Shown: positions 7,108 through 15,663, counted from the stretch's first letter. The stretch is 25,551 nucleotides of DNA from DATILI01 sp035476635 (GCA_035476635.1 DATILI010000256.1:1-25551); one strand, 5' to 3'. The notes: a model not told the origin generated them from the sequence alone. Program-made: numbers and translations.

Positions 7108-9207
7108 TCAGAAAAAGAAGGTGGTGTTCAGCGCGAGGCTGCGGGGGGCGGCGGGCGATATCACGTTGGCGTTGATGGCGCCGTCGTAATAGGCCTTGTT
7201 GAACAGGTTCTTGATGCCGGCCGTCACGCGAAAACTCTCGCCCACGTAGGTGAGCGACGTGTCCGCCACAAAGTAGGCGGGCAGGGTGAATGCATAGCTT
7301 CCGACCTGCTCGCTGACGTAGCGCCCGCCCAGGCCCGCCGTGAGGCGCTTGAACATCGGCAGGCGCCAGGTGGCCCAGACGGCAGCGGTGTGCCTTGGCG
7401 TGAGGTTCAGCGGTTTGCCGACGATGGCCGCGTTGTTGTCGCGCGTGACCTTGACGTCGGTATAGGCGTAGCTGCCGGTGAGTTTCAAGCCGCTGCGCAG
7501 GTCGGCTCCCAGCTCCAGCTCCAGCCCGCGCGCGCGCTGCTCGCCGGTCTGCACGCTGAAGCCGGTATTCACCGGGTCGGACGTCGTCACGTTCTGGCGC
7601 TTGAGGTCGTACACCGAGAGCGCAGCCGTGCGTTGCCCGCCCGGCGCCGCGTACTTGAGGCCGGCCTCCCATTGCTGGCCTGTCTCCGGCGCGAAAGGTG
7701 TGCCGGTGAAGCTCAAGCCCTGCACGGGCAAGAACGATTCGCCATAGCTCGCGTAACTCGACCAGCCCGGTGCGAACTCGTAGACCAGGCCGGCCGAGAC
7801 GGTGGTGGCGCTGTCCTTTTGCGATGTGCGTGTCTTGCCGACGCGGTTGTCGGTGTCCGTCCTGGAGCGGTCGTGCCGCAGGCCTGCCAGCGCCGTCCAG
7901 CCCTGGCCGAACTTGATCTGGTCCTGCAGGTACAGGCCCGCGACGGTCAATTTGGACGGCGCATCGCTCGTGAGATTCGCCGGGCAGGCGGCGGCTACGC
8001 CATAGACCGGGTTGTACAGGTCCATTGCCGCGATCGTGCAACTGCGGCTGGCCAGGAGGCTGGTACCGCTGCGCGCATCGAGCCCCGCGACGAGCCGGTG
8101 CTGCAGCCCCAAGGCCGAGAAATTGGCCAGCACCGAGGTGTCGGTCGCCAGCAGGTCGTAGTCCATGTACTGGCGCGAGGCGTTGCGGTTCTGCAGGCGC
8201 TGGTTGGCTTGCAGCGTGCCATTGCTGACGAAGTTGCCAGTGCCTCTTTCCTCTTCGTAGCGCAGGTTCTGGCGCAGCGCCAGGTTGGGATTGAACTGGT
8301 GCTCCAGCGAATAGCCCAGGGTCGTTTGCTCGATTTCATAGGCGCCGAATCCGGGTTCGCCGGTGTAGCGTGTCTTGGGCACCGGCCCGTTGGGGTTGGG
8401 CAGCAGGGTGCCGTAGGGCGTGATGCCTTGCTGGCGCATCCATTCGCTCTGGCTGTAGGTGGCAAAGACCACGAAGTCGGTGCGTGGCCCCAGGTCCAGC
8501 GACAGCGACGGTGCGAGCCAGCGGTCCTTGCGGTAGACGAAGTCCATGGGGTCCTTGGTGTCGGATACCTGCGCGTTGATGCGCAATGCCGCCTTGCCTG
8601 ATTCGGACAGCGGCCGGTTCAGGTCGGCCGACAGCGTCTTCAGGCCAAAACTCCCCACGTCCAGCGACACCTCGCTCAAGGCTTCCTTGCGCGGGCGCTT
8701 GCTCACCGCGTTGACGATGCCGCCGGGCTGCACCTGGCCGTACAGCACCGAGGCCGATCCCTTGAGCACCTCGAAGCGCTCGTAGCCGTAGGGCGTCAGG
8801 CGCGTCCACATGCCGGGGCTCTGCACCAGGCCGTCGATGAGGATCGACTCCGTCGAGCGAAAGCCCCGGATGTTGATGTCGTCGAAGCCACGGCGGCCAA
8901 AATTCACCGGGCTCACGCCGGCCACGGTTTGCAGCGCCTGCTGCAGGTTGACGATCTGGCGCGACTCCATTTGTTCGCGTGTGACCACGCTGATGGATTG
9001 CGGCGTTTCCAGCAGACGCATCGACGCCTTGCCCGCGGTTTGCGCTTCGGTGGGCGCAAAGCCCACATCTTTTTCCACGGTGGCGTTGATGCGCACCTCG
9101 CGCAGGCTGGCTTGTGCGTCGGATGTTTGTTGTGCCTGCGCGCCCTGCAGCGCGAAGGCCAGCGCGATGGCGAATGTGATGGGTGAGAGGCGGAATGGTT
9201 GGTTCAT
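7108..9207 (-). CDS. TonB-dependent siderophore receptor 2 (second gene of the operon)
   Basis: The product has 699 residues. The signal peptide ends at AQA (about residue 25). The plug has ETPQSISVVTREQME, VAGVSPVNFGRRGFDDINIRG and FEVLKGSASVLYGQVQPGG. The barrel ends in a Phe-rich terminus (TTFFF). The plug and barrel style, including the ALAGLRHD and TGEQRARGLELE segments, is that of the FhuA/FoxA/FauA hydroxamate-type branch; the ligand is unproven. It shares long stretches of pattern with receptor 3 just upstream (GLRHD, the GTPF.P..G.QWEAGLK segment, TGE..A.GLELE), so the two are paralogues. A loop cysteine pair (SRSCTIA and AAACPAN) may form a disulfide in an extracellular loop. The start ATG at 9205-9207 has GAAAG upstream and lies 10 nt after receptor 3. 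Confidence 0.93.
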   Translation of the reverse strand: MNQPFRLSPITFAIALAFALQGAQAQQTSDAQASLREVRINATVEKDVGFAPTEAQTAGKASMRLLETPQSISVVTREQMESRQIVNLQQALQTVAGVSPVNFGRRGFDDINIRGFRSTESILIDGLVQSPGMWTRLTPYGYERFEVLKGSASVLYGQVQPGGIVNAVSKRPRKEALSEVSLDVGSFGLKTLSADLNRPLSESGKAALRINAQVSDTKDPMDFVYRKDRWLAPSLSLDLGPRTDFVVFATYSQSEWMRQQGITPYGTLLPNPNGPVPKTRYTGEPGFGAYEIEQTTLGYSLEHQFNPNLALRQNLRYEEERGTGNFVSNGTLQANQRLQNRNASRQYMDYDLLATDTSVLANFSALGLQHRLVAGLDARSGTSLLASRSCTIAAMDLYNPVYGVAAACPANLTSDAPSKLTVAGLYLQDQIKFGQGWTALAGLRHDRSRTDTDNRVGKTRTSQKDSATTVSAGLVYEFAPGWSSYASYGESFLPVQGLSFTGTPFAPETGQQWEAGLKYAAPGGQRTAALSVYDLKRQNVTTSDPVNTGFSVQTGEQRARGLELELGADLRSGLKLTGSYAYTDVKVTRDNNAAIVGKPLNLTPRHTAAVWATWRLPMFKRLTAGLGGRYVSEQVGSYAFTLPAYFVADTSLTYVGESFRVTAGIKNLFNKAYYDGAINANVISPAAPRSLALNTTFFF

Positions 9208-9217
9208 GGCGTGGCTT

Positions 9218-11350
9218 TCAGAAGATGTAGCGCGCGCTGGCCACTAGCGTGCGGCGCTGGCCGTAGAAGCAGTCGCCGCGCGCCAGGCAGGTGGTGATCT
9301 GCACCTTGTCGGTCAGGTTGTTGACGTTGAGCGCGAGCCGCAGCGGCCCGTTGTCCCAGGCCAGCAGGGCATCCAGCAGCGTGGCCGGAGGCGTGCGCAG
9401 GGTGTCGGTGCCATCCCAGGATTCGCCGATGTAGCGGACACCGGCGCCCAGCGTGAAACCGCTGGTGCCGCCGATGGACAGGCGGCGCATCAGCCAGGCC
9501 GAGGCGCTGCGCGTGGGAACGCTGGCCAGTCGCTTGCCAAGATCGGCCCCGCTGCTGCGCGATACGCGTGCATCCGTGTACGCGTAGGCGGCCGTTGCAC
9601 TCCAGCCACCGGTGAAGCTGCCCTTGGCTTCCAGCTCCAGGCCCTTGGCGTGCACTTCGCCAGTTTGGATGCTGTTCAGCGGATTGCCCGGGTCCGTGGT
9701 CTTTCGGTTGGTATCGCGCAAGTCGTAGATGGCGGCAAGAAACGAGGTCCGGCCACCCGGTGGTTCCCACTTGAGGCCGGCCTCCCATTGCTTGCCGCGC
9801 TGCGGCTTGAAAGGCGTCCCGTAGACGTCGACGCCGCCCAGCGGGAGGAAGGATTCGGCATAGCTCAGGTAAGGCGCCCAGCCGCCATCGGCCAGGTAGA
9901 CCAGGCCAGCGCGCTTGGTGTTGGCCTGGTCGTCGACCGCTGCGGCGGGGCGGCCCTCGGTGTCGGTCTTCGCTGCATCGTGCCGCAGCCCGAGCAGCCC
10001 GACCCATCGGCCGAATTTCATCTGGTTCTGCGCGTACACGCCGAGCTGCCTTTGCACCACACCCGGCTGTGGCGTGAAGCTCGTCGGCGCCACATAGTTG
10101 CCGTATACCGGCGCATAGACATTGATGGCAGGCGCCGTGCCGCGAAACAGGCTTTGCGAGGTCTCATTGCGCTGCACATCAACGCCGACAAGCAGCGTGT
10201 GATCCATGCCGCCGGCCTTGAAACGTGCCTCGGCCTGGTTGTCCAGCACCAGCATCTTGCCGCCGTTGAGCTGCACCACCAGGTCGCGGTCGACGGTCAT
10301 CGCGTCCGCGTTGAACATCGGCCGCGCCGGGCGCCCGGTGGCGCGGTTGGCGGTGAAGCTTGTGTAGAGGGTGCGGTAGTCAGCCTCGCTCTTCGTGGCG
10401 CGGAAGTTCTGGCGCACGGTCCAGGCATCGTTGACGCGGTGGCTGAACAACCATCCGGCCGAAGTCTGCTCGGTGTCAAACCGGTCGAAGCCCGGCTCGC
10501 TGATGAAGGTGGAGGTGGGGATCTGCCCATGCAGCGATGGCAGCAGCGTGCCTTGCCACGGAAAGAACCCGATGAGGGAGCCGCTCTTGTCCTTCTGGTG
10601 CAGCAGCTGCAGCGTGAGCGAGGTATCGGCGCTGGGCTGCCAGGTGAGCGAGGGAGCAAATACCAGGCGGTCGTCCGGCACGTGGTCCACCTGCGTGCCG
10701 CTGTCGCGGCCGACGGCCACCAGGCGGTAAAGCCACTGGCCCTCGCCGTCGAGCGGGCCGGTGAAATCCACTGCGAGTTGCTTGCGCGCATGGTTGCCGA
10801 TCTGCACCTGCAGCTCGCGCTGCGCCTGCGCCAGCGGACGCTTGGAAACCAGGTTCAGCACGCCGCCGACGCTGCCCTGCCCATAGAGCACAGAGGAAGG
10901 GCCGCGCAGCAACTCCACGCGTTCGAGCGTGAAGGGGTCCGGCCGCGTGGTGTTGTAGACGCCATAGACCCGTTGCAGGCCATCGAGGTACTGCGCCGGG
11001 TCGGTGCCGCGTATCTTGATAGCGTCGCCGCGGCTGTCGAAGAAGCTGGCCGCCACACCGGCGCTGTAGGCCGCGGTGTCGCGCAGCGCCTGCACGCCCT
11101 GCGCCTCCATCTGGTCGCGCGTGATGACCGAGATGGCCTGCGGCGTTTCGATCAGCGGCGTGTCGGTCTTGGTGGCGCTGACCGAGCGCTTGGCGGCAAA
11201 GCCCTGTACCGGGCCAATGGCGCTTTCAGCATCGGGCGTGACGGTGATGCCGGGCAGGGTTTGCGCGCCCACGGCCTGTGCCGTGCACAGGGCGAGCGGC
11301 GCCAAGCTAAAGACTGATTTTTGTAAAGACGCGAAGCGAGAGAGGGCCAT
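9218..11350 (-). CDS. TonB-dependent siderophore receptor 3 (first gene of the operon)
   Basis: The product has 710 residues. I chose the ATG at 11348-11350; an in-frame TTG six codons upstream is possible, but neither has a strong Shine-Dalgarno. A signal peptide ends near VGA, then QTLPGITVTPD serves as likely TonB box. The plug contains ETPQAISVITRDQME, KIRGTDPAQYLDGL and ERVELLRGPSSVLYGQGSVGG. The barrel ends in SARYIF. Near the C-terminus CLARGDCFYGQRR holds the Cys pair and CFYG..R pattern typical of ferrichrome/hydroxamate-type receptors. It has no STN domain, so it is unlikely to signal through a FecR/ECF pair. The Fur box at 11436-11454 upstream makes it the lead gene of an iron-repressed operon. 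The exact siderophore is unknown. Confidence 0.93.
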   Translation of the reverse strand: MALSRFASLQKSVFSLAPLALCTAQAVGAQTLPGITVTPDAESAIGPVQGFAAKRSVSATKTDTPLIETPQAISVITRDQMEAQGVQALRDTAAYSAGVAASFFDSRGDAIKIRGTDPAQYLDGLQRVYGVYNTTRPDPFTLERVELLRGPSSVLYGQGSVGGVLNLVSKRPLAQAQRELQVQIGNHARKQLAVDFTGPLDGEGQWLYRLVAVGRDSGTQVDHVPDDRLVFAPSLTWQPSADTSLTLQLLHQKDKSGSLIGFFPWQGTLLPSLHGQIPTSTFISEPGFDRFDTEQTSAGWLFSHRVNDAWTVRQNFRATKSEADYRTLYTSFTANRATGRPARPMFNADAMTVDRDLVVQLNGGKMLVLDNQAEARFKAGGMDHTLLVGVDVQRNETSQSLFRGTAPAINVYAPVYGNYVAPTSFTPQPGVVQRQLGVYAQNQMKFGRWVGLLGLRHDAAKTDTEGRPAAAVDDQANTKRAGLVYLADGGWAPYLSYAESFLPLGGVDVYGTPFKPQRGKQWEAGLKWEPPGGRTSFLAAIYDLRDTNRKTTDPGNPLNSIQTGEVHAKGLELEAKGSFTGGWSATAAYAYTDARVSRSSGADLGKRLASVPTRSASAWLMRRLSIGGTSGFTLGAGVRYIGESWDGTDTLRTPPATLLDALLAWDNGPLRLALNVNNLTDKVQITTCLARGDCFYGQRRTLVASARYIF

Positions 11351-11435
11351 GGTGACGTGCAGTCGCAAACGAGTTGCTGGCTGGCATCACCACAGAAAAG
11401 TGGTCGGCTGGCGGATTTACATATCTTAACCTGAA

Positions 11436-11454
11436 AATGAGAATTATTCTCGTT
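11436..11454. promoter_or_regulatory. Fur box controlling the receptor operon
   Basis: The core GAGAATTATTCTC at 11439-11451 is a perfect 6-1-6 dyad within an AT-rich stretch, an excellent match to the Fur consensus. It lies 86 nt upstream of the receptor 3 start. A possible -10 (TAAGAT, minus strand, 11423-11428) lies just downstream, so Fur binding would cover the -35 region. It sits in the gap between the GntR gene and the receptor operon and separates the carbohydrate locus from the iron block. Confidence 0.88.
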
Positions 11455-11466
11455 TGATCGCGAGCT

Positions 11467-12222
11467 TCAAATCGTCGTCTGCACATGCAGGCGGCTCGAT
11501 TTGCACCGGTGCAAGGCGCTGTAGTACTCCACCGGCCGGCCCTTGAGCCCATAGGCAATCGATTCGATGCGCAGCAGCGGCTCGGCTTGCGGCAGGGCGA
11601 GCAGCGCGCAAGTCTCTTCGTCGGGCACGATCGCATCGATCCAGCGCTCCGCGCGCACCAGGCGAAGCCCGTACTGGCGGCGCAGCACGTCGTACAGCGA
11701 GCGGTCTTCCAGCCGCGTGCGGTGCAGGCCCGGTGCAACGTCCACCGGCACGGCGGTTTCGACCAGCAGCCGCAGCTCGCCATCGACGCTGCGCAGGCGC
11801 CTGAGCGCGACGACCTGTGCGCCGTCCGCGAGGCCCAGCGCAGCGGCTTCCTGCTCGGTGGCCGTGCGCAGCTCCTGGTTCAGTATCTGTGTGCGCACCG
11901 AGTGCCCCTTGCGCTGCATCTCGTCGGAGAACCCAAGCACGGTGGAGACGAAGTCTTCGTCGTTCTTGCGCGCCGAAACGAATGCGCCGCGCCCCTTGAT
12001 CTTGTAGATCAGCTCATTGCGGACCAGGTCGGCGAGCGCCTCGCGCACCACGATGCGCGAAATGCCGAACTGCTCGCCGAGCTCGGCTTCGGAGGGCAGC
12101 TTGGCGCCGACCGGCAGCACGCCCTGCAGGATCTGTTGCCGGATCGCATCCCGGAACTGGGCCCAAAGGGGCGATTGGGAACTTCGGTCTAGCGCAAGTG
12201 GTGTATCAGGTGAGTTGTTCAC
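11467..12222 (-). CDS. GntR-family transcriptional regulator, HutC/FarR type with UTRA domain
   Basis: The product has 251 residues if it starts at the GTG at 12220-12222, one base after the stop of the dehydrogenase gene; the open frame further upstream is a shadow of that gene. The N-terminal winged helix-turn-helix (about residues 12-78) has the GntR hallmarks LPSEAELGEQFGISRIVVREAL and GRGAFVS. The C-terminal half (about 95-245) is a UTRA effector domain with LRRLRSVDG and PVEYYSALHR, typical of HutC members that sense sugar phosphates, amino-sugar phosphates or similar metabolites. It is coupled to the kinase and dehydrogenase genes, so it is most likely the local repressor of this divergent locus, released by the imported substrate or its phosphate. 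Candidate operators lie at 15506-15582. Confidence 0.9.
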   Translation of the reverse strand: MNNSPDTPLALDRSSQSPLWAQFRDAIRQQILQGVLPVGAKLPSEAELGEQFGISRIVVREALADLVRNELIYKIKGRGAFVSARKNDEDFVSTVLGFSDEMQRKGHSVRTQILNQELRTATEQEAAALGLADGAQVVALRRLRSVDGELRLLVETAVPVDVAPGLHRTRLEDRSLYDVLRRQYGLRLVRAERWIDAIVPDEETCALLALPQAEPLLRIESIAYGLKGRPVEYYSALHRCKSSRLHVQTTI

Positions 12223-12223
12223 G

Positions 12224-13990
12224 TCAGGATTGTCCAAGGGCTGAGCTGATGATTGAGTGTGCCTCCAATGGAGACTCGATGCCGGGCGCGGGCACCGATG
12301 CAAGGCGCACGCCATGGCGCTCTCGCAGGATGGTCACGCAAGCGTGCAGCTCCTTGCGCTGGCGCGCCGCATCCCATCCCAGGGCCTCGGCCGCGATGCC
12401 GGCGATCTCGGCAAGCGCGGCATCGGTGAGTTGACCCCGGATGGCGAGCAGGGTCCTGCGGATGACGAGGTCGTCCAGGTGGACCACGCCGGTCTCCAGG
12501 CACAGGTAGCCGATTTCGGCCACCGAGTACTCCGGCGCGTGTTGCAGCGGCGTGTCGTTGGCGGAGTCCAGGCGCTGGGCGAGCGCAAGTGCTTTGGAGC
12601 CGTAGTGTCGCAGCAGGTTCGTGGCGCGGTCGCGGCTGGCGCCGGAGGTCGCCATGATGTGCGCGAGGAAGCGCTCCGTCGCCTGCGCGTCGGCCGGCAA
12701 CTGCGCGCCGCCGCCAATGGGCAGCCGCCGGGTCGAGGCCGTGCGCGAGCGGCCGAGTTGCCGCAGGACCTTGTTGCTCGCCTCTTCCGCAAACGATCTG
12801 AAGGTGGTCCATTTGCCGCCGACGAGGCCGACCACGGAAATGCTGCGCCTTGCATTGGGCGGCTCTACGACCACCGAGTGGTCGCGCGAGATCTGCCCGG
12901 GCTTTTCGACATCGGATCGCGCCAGCGGCCGCACACCGACATAGGTGTAGACCACATCTTCACGGCCGAACGCCAGATTCGGAAAGACTTCGCGCAGCAC
13001 ATCCAGCAGGTAGTCGACCTCGGCCGGTTCGGTGGCGATCTGATCCGGGTCGTCGGCCGGGATGTCGGTGGAGCCCACGAGCACGCGATCCAGGAACGGA
13101 TAGACGATGCACACCCGGCCGTCCACCGCCTCGAAGTAGGCCATGCGCCCGTCGAGGGCGTCGCGCAGGTCGGGATGGTCCAGCACCAGGTGCGAACCCT
13201 TGGTGCCCATGATGCGCGGGTCGGCGCCGCCCAGCACGCTCGCGCTGCGGTCAAGCCAGGCACCGCTGGCGTTGACCACGGTATCGGCCGTGACCCGGAC
13301 CAACTCGCCTGTCATCTCATCGCGCAAGGTCAGCGTGTTGCCCGCGCAGCCCATGACCCTGCAGTAGTTGGCCGCCGCCGATTGGGGCTGATCGCGGAAG
13401 GCGTCGCCGATCAGTTCGAGAATCAGCCATTCGGGATGGCTGATCCAGGCGTCGAAAAAGGTGGCGGTCCAGCGCACGGCCGCGCGAAACAGCGCGCGGT
13501 CCTTGGGCTGCACGCGCTCGATGCGATGCCCGGGCATCACGCGCACGCGGCGCCCCAGCAGGTCATAGAGCCCAAGGCCGAGTGCCACGGCGAGCAGGCC
13601 GCGGCTGCGCTGCGGCGGCGTCCGGCCGAAGAACTTGAGCGCGCTGCTGAGCAGGCCGCCAAAGAAGCTGGACAGGGGCACGACCGTCTTGAGTGGCCGC
13701 ACCAGGTGCGGCGCGTTGCGCAGCAGCAGGTTGCGTTCGCGCGTGGCCTCCGCCACCAGCGAGAAGCTGCCGTTCTCCAGATAGCGCAAGCCGCCGTGGA
13801 TCATGCGCGAGGGCGCGCTGCTCGCGCCGGCACCGAAGTCGCCCTTGTCGACGATGAGGCAGTCCACGCGCTGCAGCGAGAGATCGCGGAACACGCCCAC
13901 GCCGTTGATGCCCGCGCCGACGATGACGGTGGAGAAATGACGGCCCGCCAACGCAGCGGGGCGCACATAGGGAAGTTGCCAGCTGCTCAT
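12224..13990 (-). CDS. GlpD/EryB-like FAD-dependent polyol-phosphate dehydrogenase
   Basis: The product has 588 residues, longer than E. coli GlpD (about 500) and nearer the long actinobacterial GlpD and EryB forms. The N-terminal FAD-binding motif is GAGING (residues 25-30). The family block SSAPSRMIHGGLRYLE (57-72) follows, then TDIP, YVGVRPLARSD and GGKWTTFR blocks, and a C-terminal helical domain (EYSVAEIGYLCLETGVVHLDDLVIRR). Family enzymes oxidise glycerol 3-phosphate or, for EryB, erythritol phosphate, passing electrons to quinone at the inner membrane. Its start overlaps the FGGY kinase stop by 4 nt (ATGA), so the substrate is most likely the phosphorylated product of that kinase. Glycerol is possible, but a ribose-type importer and an aldolase nearby argue for a larger polyol. 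Family assignment is sure; substrate is inferred. Confidence 0.88.
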   Translation of the reverse strand: MSSWQLPYVRPAALAGRHFSTVIVGAGINGVGVFRDLSLQRVDCLIVDKGDFGAGASSAPSRMIHGGLRYLENGSFSLVAEATRERNLLLRNAPHLVRPLKTVVPLSSFFGGLLSSALKFFGRTPPQRSRGLLAVALGLGLYDLLGRRVRVMPGHRIERVQPKDRALFRAAVRWTATFFDAWISHPEWLILELIGDAFRDQPQSAAANYCRVMGCAGNTLTLRDEMTGELVRVTADTVVNASGAWLDRSASVLGGADPRIMGTKGSHLVLDHPDLRDALDGRMAYFEAVDGRVCIVYPFLDRVLVGSTDIPADDPDQIATEPAEVDYLLDVLREVFPNLAFGREDVVYTYVGVRPLARSDVEKPGQISRDHSVVVEPPNARRSISVVGLVGGKWTTFRSFAEEASNKVLRQLGRSRTASTRRLPIGGGAQLPADAQATERFLAHIMATSGASRDRATNLLRHYGSKALALAQRLDSANDTPLQHAPEYSVAEIGYLCLETGVVHLDDLVIRRTLLAIRGQLTDAALAEIAGIAAEALGWDAARQRKELHACVTILRERHGVRLASVPAPGIESPLEAHSIISSALGQS

Positions 13991-15483
13991 TGTTCGCGGC
14001 CCGCCATGGTGGTGAACACCGGCGACATAGCGTCGACCAGTTCGTTAAAGCCTGCGAAAAAATCCGCATGCGCCCGTGCCTGCGCCGGATCGGGTTCGAC
14101 CACATCGCAGGGCGCGAGCAAGGCGCAGTGCGGTCCGGTGTCGGCCAGGCCCTGCGAGAGGGCGGCGTACAGGGCGGCACCGCGCGCACCGGTTTCGTCG
14201 TTGGCGCAGCGTTCGACCGGGCGCCCGAGGAAGGCGGCGAGCAAGCGCACCAGGCGCGCGTCGCTGGCGCCGCCGCCGAGAACCGTCAGGTCGGCCACGG
14301 CCAGGCCGCAGGCTGCCAGCCGGGTGACATGGCGCGCATGCAAGGCGGCCACCGCATCCACCACGGCGCGTGCCATGTCCGCGCGCCCATGGTGGCTCTT
14401 CAGGCCCACGAAGCCCGCGGCCATGCCTGCGCCAGTGCCGCCGCCATTGACAAAGGGCAGGAAGCGCAAGCCATTGGCGCCCAAGGGCACTGTCATCGCA
14501 GAGGCGAGCACGGCCTTCGCATCGACGAACCCGTGGGCGCTGGCGAGCCAGGCGATGTTGGCCATCGATGATGGGCTGTTTTCCATGTAGAGCCGCTGGT
14601 CCATTTCGCCGAAGTTCACGATGGCCGCGACTGGCGGCTTCGGTTCGCGCACGGGCCCCGCCACCGCATTCACGCACCAGGTTCCCAATACGCAGACCGC
14701 GCGGCCACGGCCCTGCGCGCGCACCGCGGTCATCGAGGCCAGCAGGTCGATGGCCCCCATTGCCACCGGTATTCCGGCCGGCAGTCCGCAAGCGGTCGCC
14801 TGGGACGGCTGCAGCCGGCCGATGACGCTGCCGCTGGGCACGATGGGGCCGAATGCATGTGGCGTCAGGCCCGTCAGCCCGGATGCATCGAGTGCCCGCT
14901 GCGACCAGGTGCCGCTGGCGAGCGATATGAGGCCCGCGGTGCTGGCGTCACTGGCATCGGTCGCAATCTCGCCGGTGAGCAGGAATCCGAGGTAGTCCTT
15001 GGCGAACAGCAGGCGACGAAGCGCGCCGCGCTGCACCGCATCCGTGCCCAGCAGCGCGGCCGCGATCAGCGTCGGCTGTCCGGCCCAGGGCGCGCAGCCG
15101 ACCTCATCAAACAACACGGGCCCCTGGCTTTGCGACAAGGCGCGTGCGCGCGCGGCGGCTCGCTGGTCGGTCGATGCAACCGCGCGTCCCGCCACGAGCT
15201 GGTTGCCGGCGTCGAGCCCGTACAGGCCGGCGCCGTGGCCGGTGCAGGCCAGGGCGCGCACCTCGGCCACACGGGGCCCGAGTTGGCGCGCGACATCGCG
15301 CAGAACCTGGTTCAGTGCCGAAGCGATCGCCTGGGCGCTGACCTCGCAGCCGCCGCCGTCCAGTCGCTGGTACGGCAATGGCGTCCTGGAAAGCGCGGCA
15401 GTCCGGCCGCTGGCGGCATCCAGCGCAAGCGCCTTGAGACTGCTGGAGCCGATATCGATGCCAATCAGTAATTTGGGTTTCAT
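13987..15483 (-). CDS. FGGY-family carbohydrate kinase
   Basis: The product has 498 residues, the normal FGGY length. The N-terminal phosphate-binding loop GIDIGSSSLK is at 8-17, ACTGHGAGLYGLD follows in the first domain, MGAIDLLAS lies in the hinge region, and the C-terminal ATP-binding signature begins with LGGGASDARL near 402 followed by NDETGARGAALYA. FGGY kinases phosphorylate sugars and polyols (glycerol, xylulose, ribulose, erythritol, AI-2). It does not look like standard glycerol kinase; specificity cannot be read from sequence. It is the first leftward gene, overlapping the GlpD-like gene by ATGA. The ATG at 15481-15483 has only a weak Shine-Dalgarno. The promoter should lie in the divergent gap with the candidate GntR operators. 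Confidence 0.88.
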   Translation of the reverse strand: MKPKLLIGIDIGSSSLKALALDAASGRTAALSRTPLPYQRLDGGGCEVSAQAIASALNQVLRDVARQLGPRVAEVRALACTGHGAGLYGLDAGNQLVAGRAVASTDQRAAARARALSQSQGPVLFDEVGCAPWAGQPTLIAAALLGTDAVQRGALRRLLFAKDYLGFLLTGEIATDASDASTAGLISLASGTWSQRALDASGLTGLTPHAFGPIVPSGSVIGRLQPSQATACGLPAGIPVAMGAIDLLASMTAVRAQGRGRAVCVLGTWCVNAVAGPVREPKPPVAAIVNFGEMDQRLYMENSPSSMANIAWLASAHGFVDAKAVLASAMTVPLGANGLRFLPFVNGGGTGAGMAAGFVGLKSHHGRADMARAVVDAVAALHARHVTRLAACGLAVADLTVLGGGASDARLVRLLAAFLGRPVERCANDETGARGAALYAALSQGLADTGPHCALLAPCDVVEPDPAQARAHADFFAGFNELVDAMSPVFTTMAGREQ

Positions 15484-15505
15484 GTCATAACAGCTTCGAT
15501 GAATA

Positions 15506-15522
15506 TATGGCTTGCTGCCATA
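15506..15522. promoter_or_regulatory. Inverted repeat in the divergent control region
   Basis: TATGGC and GCCATA form 6-bp arms around a 5-nt loop, about 23 nt upstream of the kinase start. It could be a regulator site or part of the kinase mRNA leader. This is one of three dyads in the 180-nt gap; function is unproven. Confidence 0.35.
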
Positions 15523-15535
15523 GTGTTTCCCCTAG

Positions 15536-15547
15536 TTATCTAGATAA
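15536..15547. promoter_or_regulatory. Candidate GntR/HutC operator (perfect 12-bp palindrome)
   Basis: TTATCTAGATAA is a perfect palindrome centred on CTAG. HutC-subfamily regulators are known to bind dyads of the form GT-N-TA-N-AC, and the centre ATCTAGAT differs only at the outer G/C pair. It lies 53 nt upstream of the kinase start and 117 nt upstream of the binding-protein start, suitable for control of both directions by the local GntR protein. Confidence 0.55.
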
Positions 15548-15570
15548 ACAGTCTGCGGCTACATTCTATC

Positions 15571-15582
15571 CTGTCATGACAG
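15571..15582. promoter_or_regulatory. Second palindrome in the divergent control region
   Basis: CTGTCATGACAG is a perfect 12-bp palindrome, 82 nt upstream of the binding-protein start. It is not centred on TA as HutC operators usually are, so it may be a second-type site for the same or another regulator. I could not fix clear -10/-35 elements around it. Confidence 0.4.
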
Positions 15583-15663
15583 CATGTTGTGGCAAGGTCC
15601 GCAAAACGGCTTCGTCCAGCAGCCCTTCGCGGGTTTGGTAAACGCACAAGAGGAGAACAGCGC

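Noticed and set aside
4953..11350. STN/FecR-type surface signalling by the three receptors
   Set aside because: None of the receptors has an extra N-terminal signalling domain, and no sigma/anti-sigma pair lies nearby.
11436..11454. The dyad after the GntR gene as a transcription terminator
   Set aside because: The 13-bp symmetric core cannot form a stable hairpin with a proper loop, and it matches a Fur box much better.
12224..15483. Plain glycerol catabolism (glpK-glpD)
   Set aside because: The kinase does not look like standard GlpK, and the locus carries a ribose-type ABC importer and an aldolase, which glycerol use does not need. It remains a fallback if substrate tests fail.
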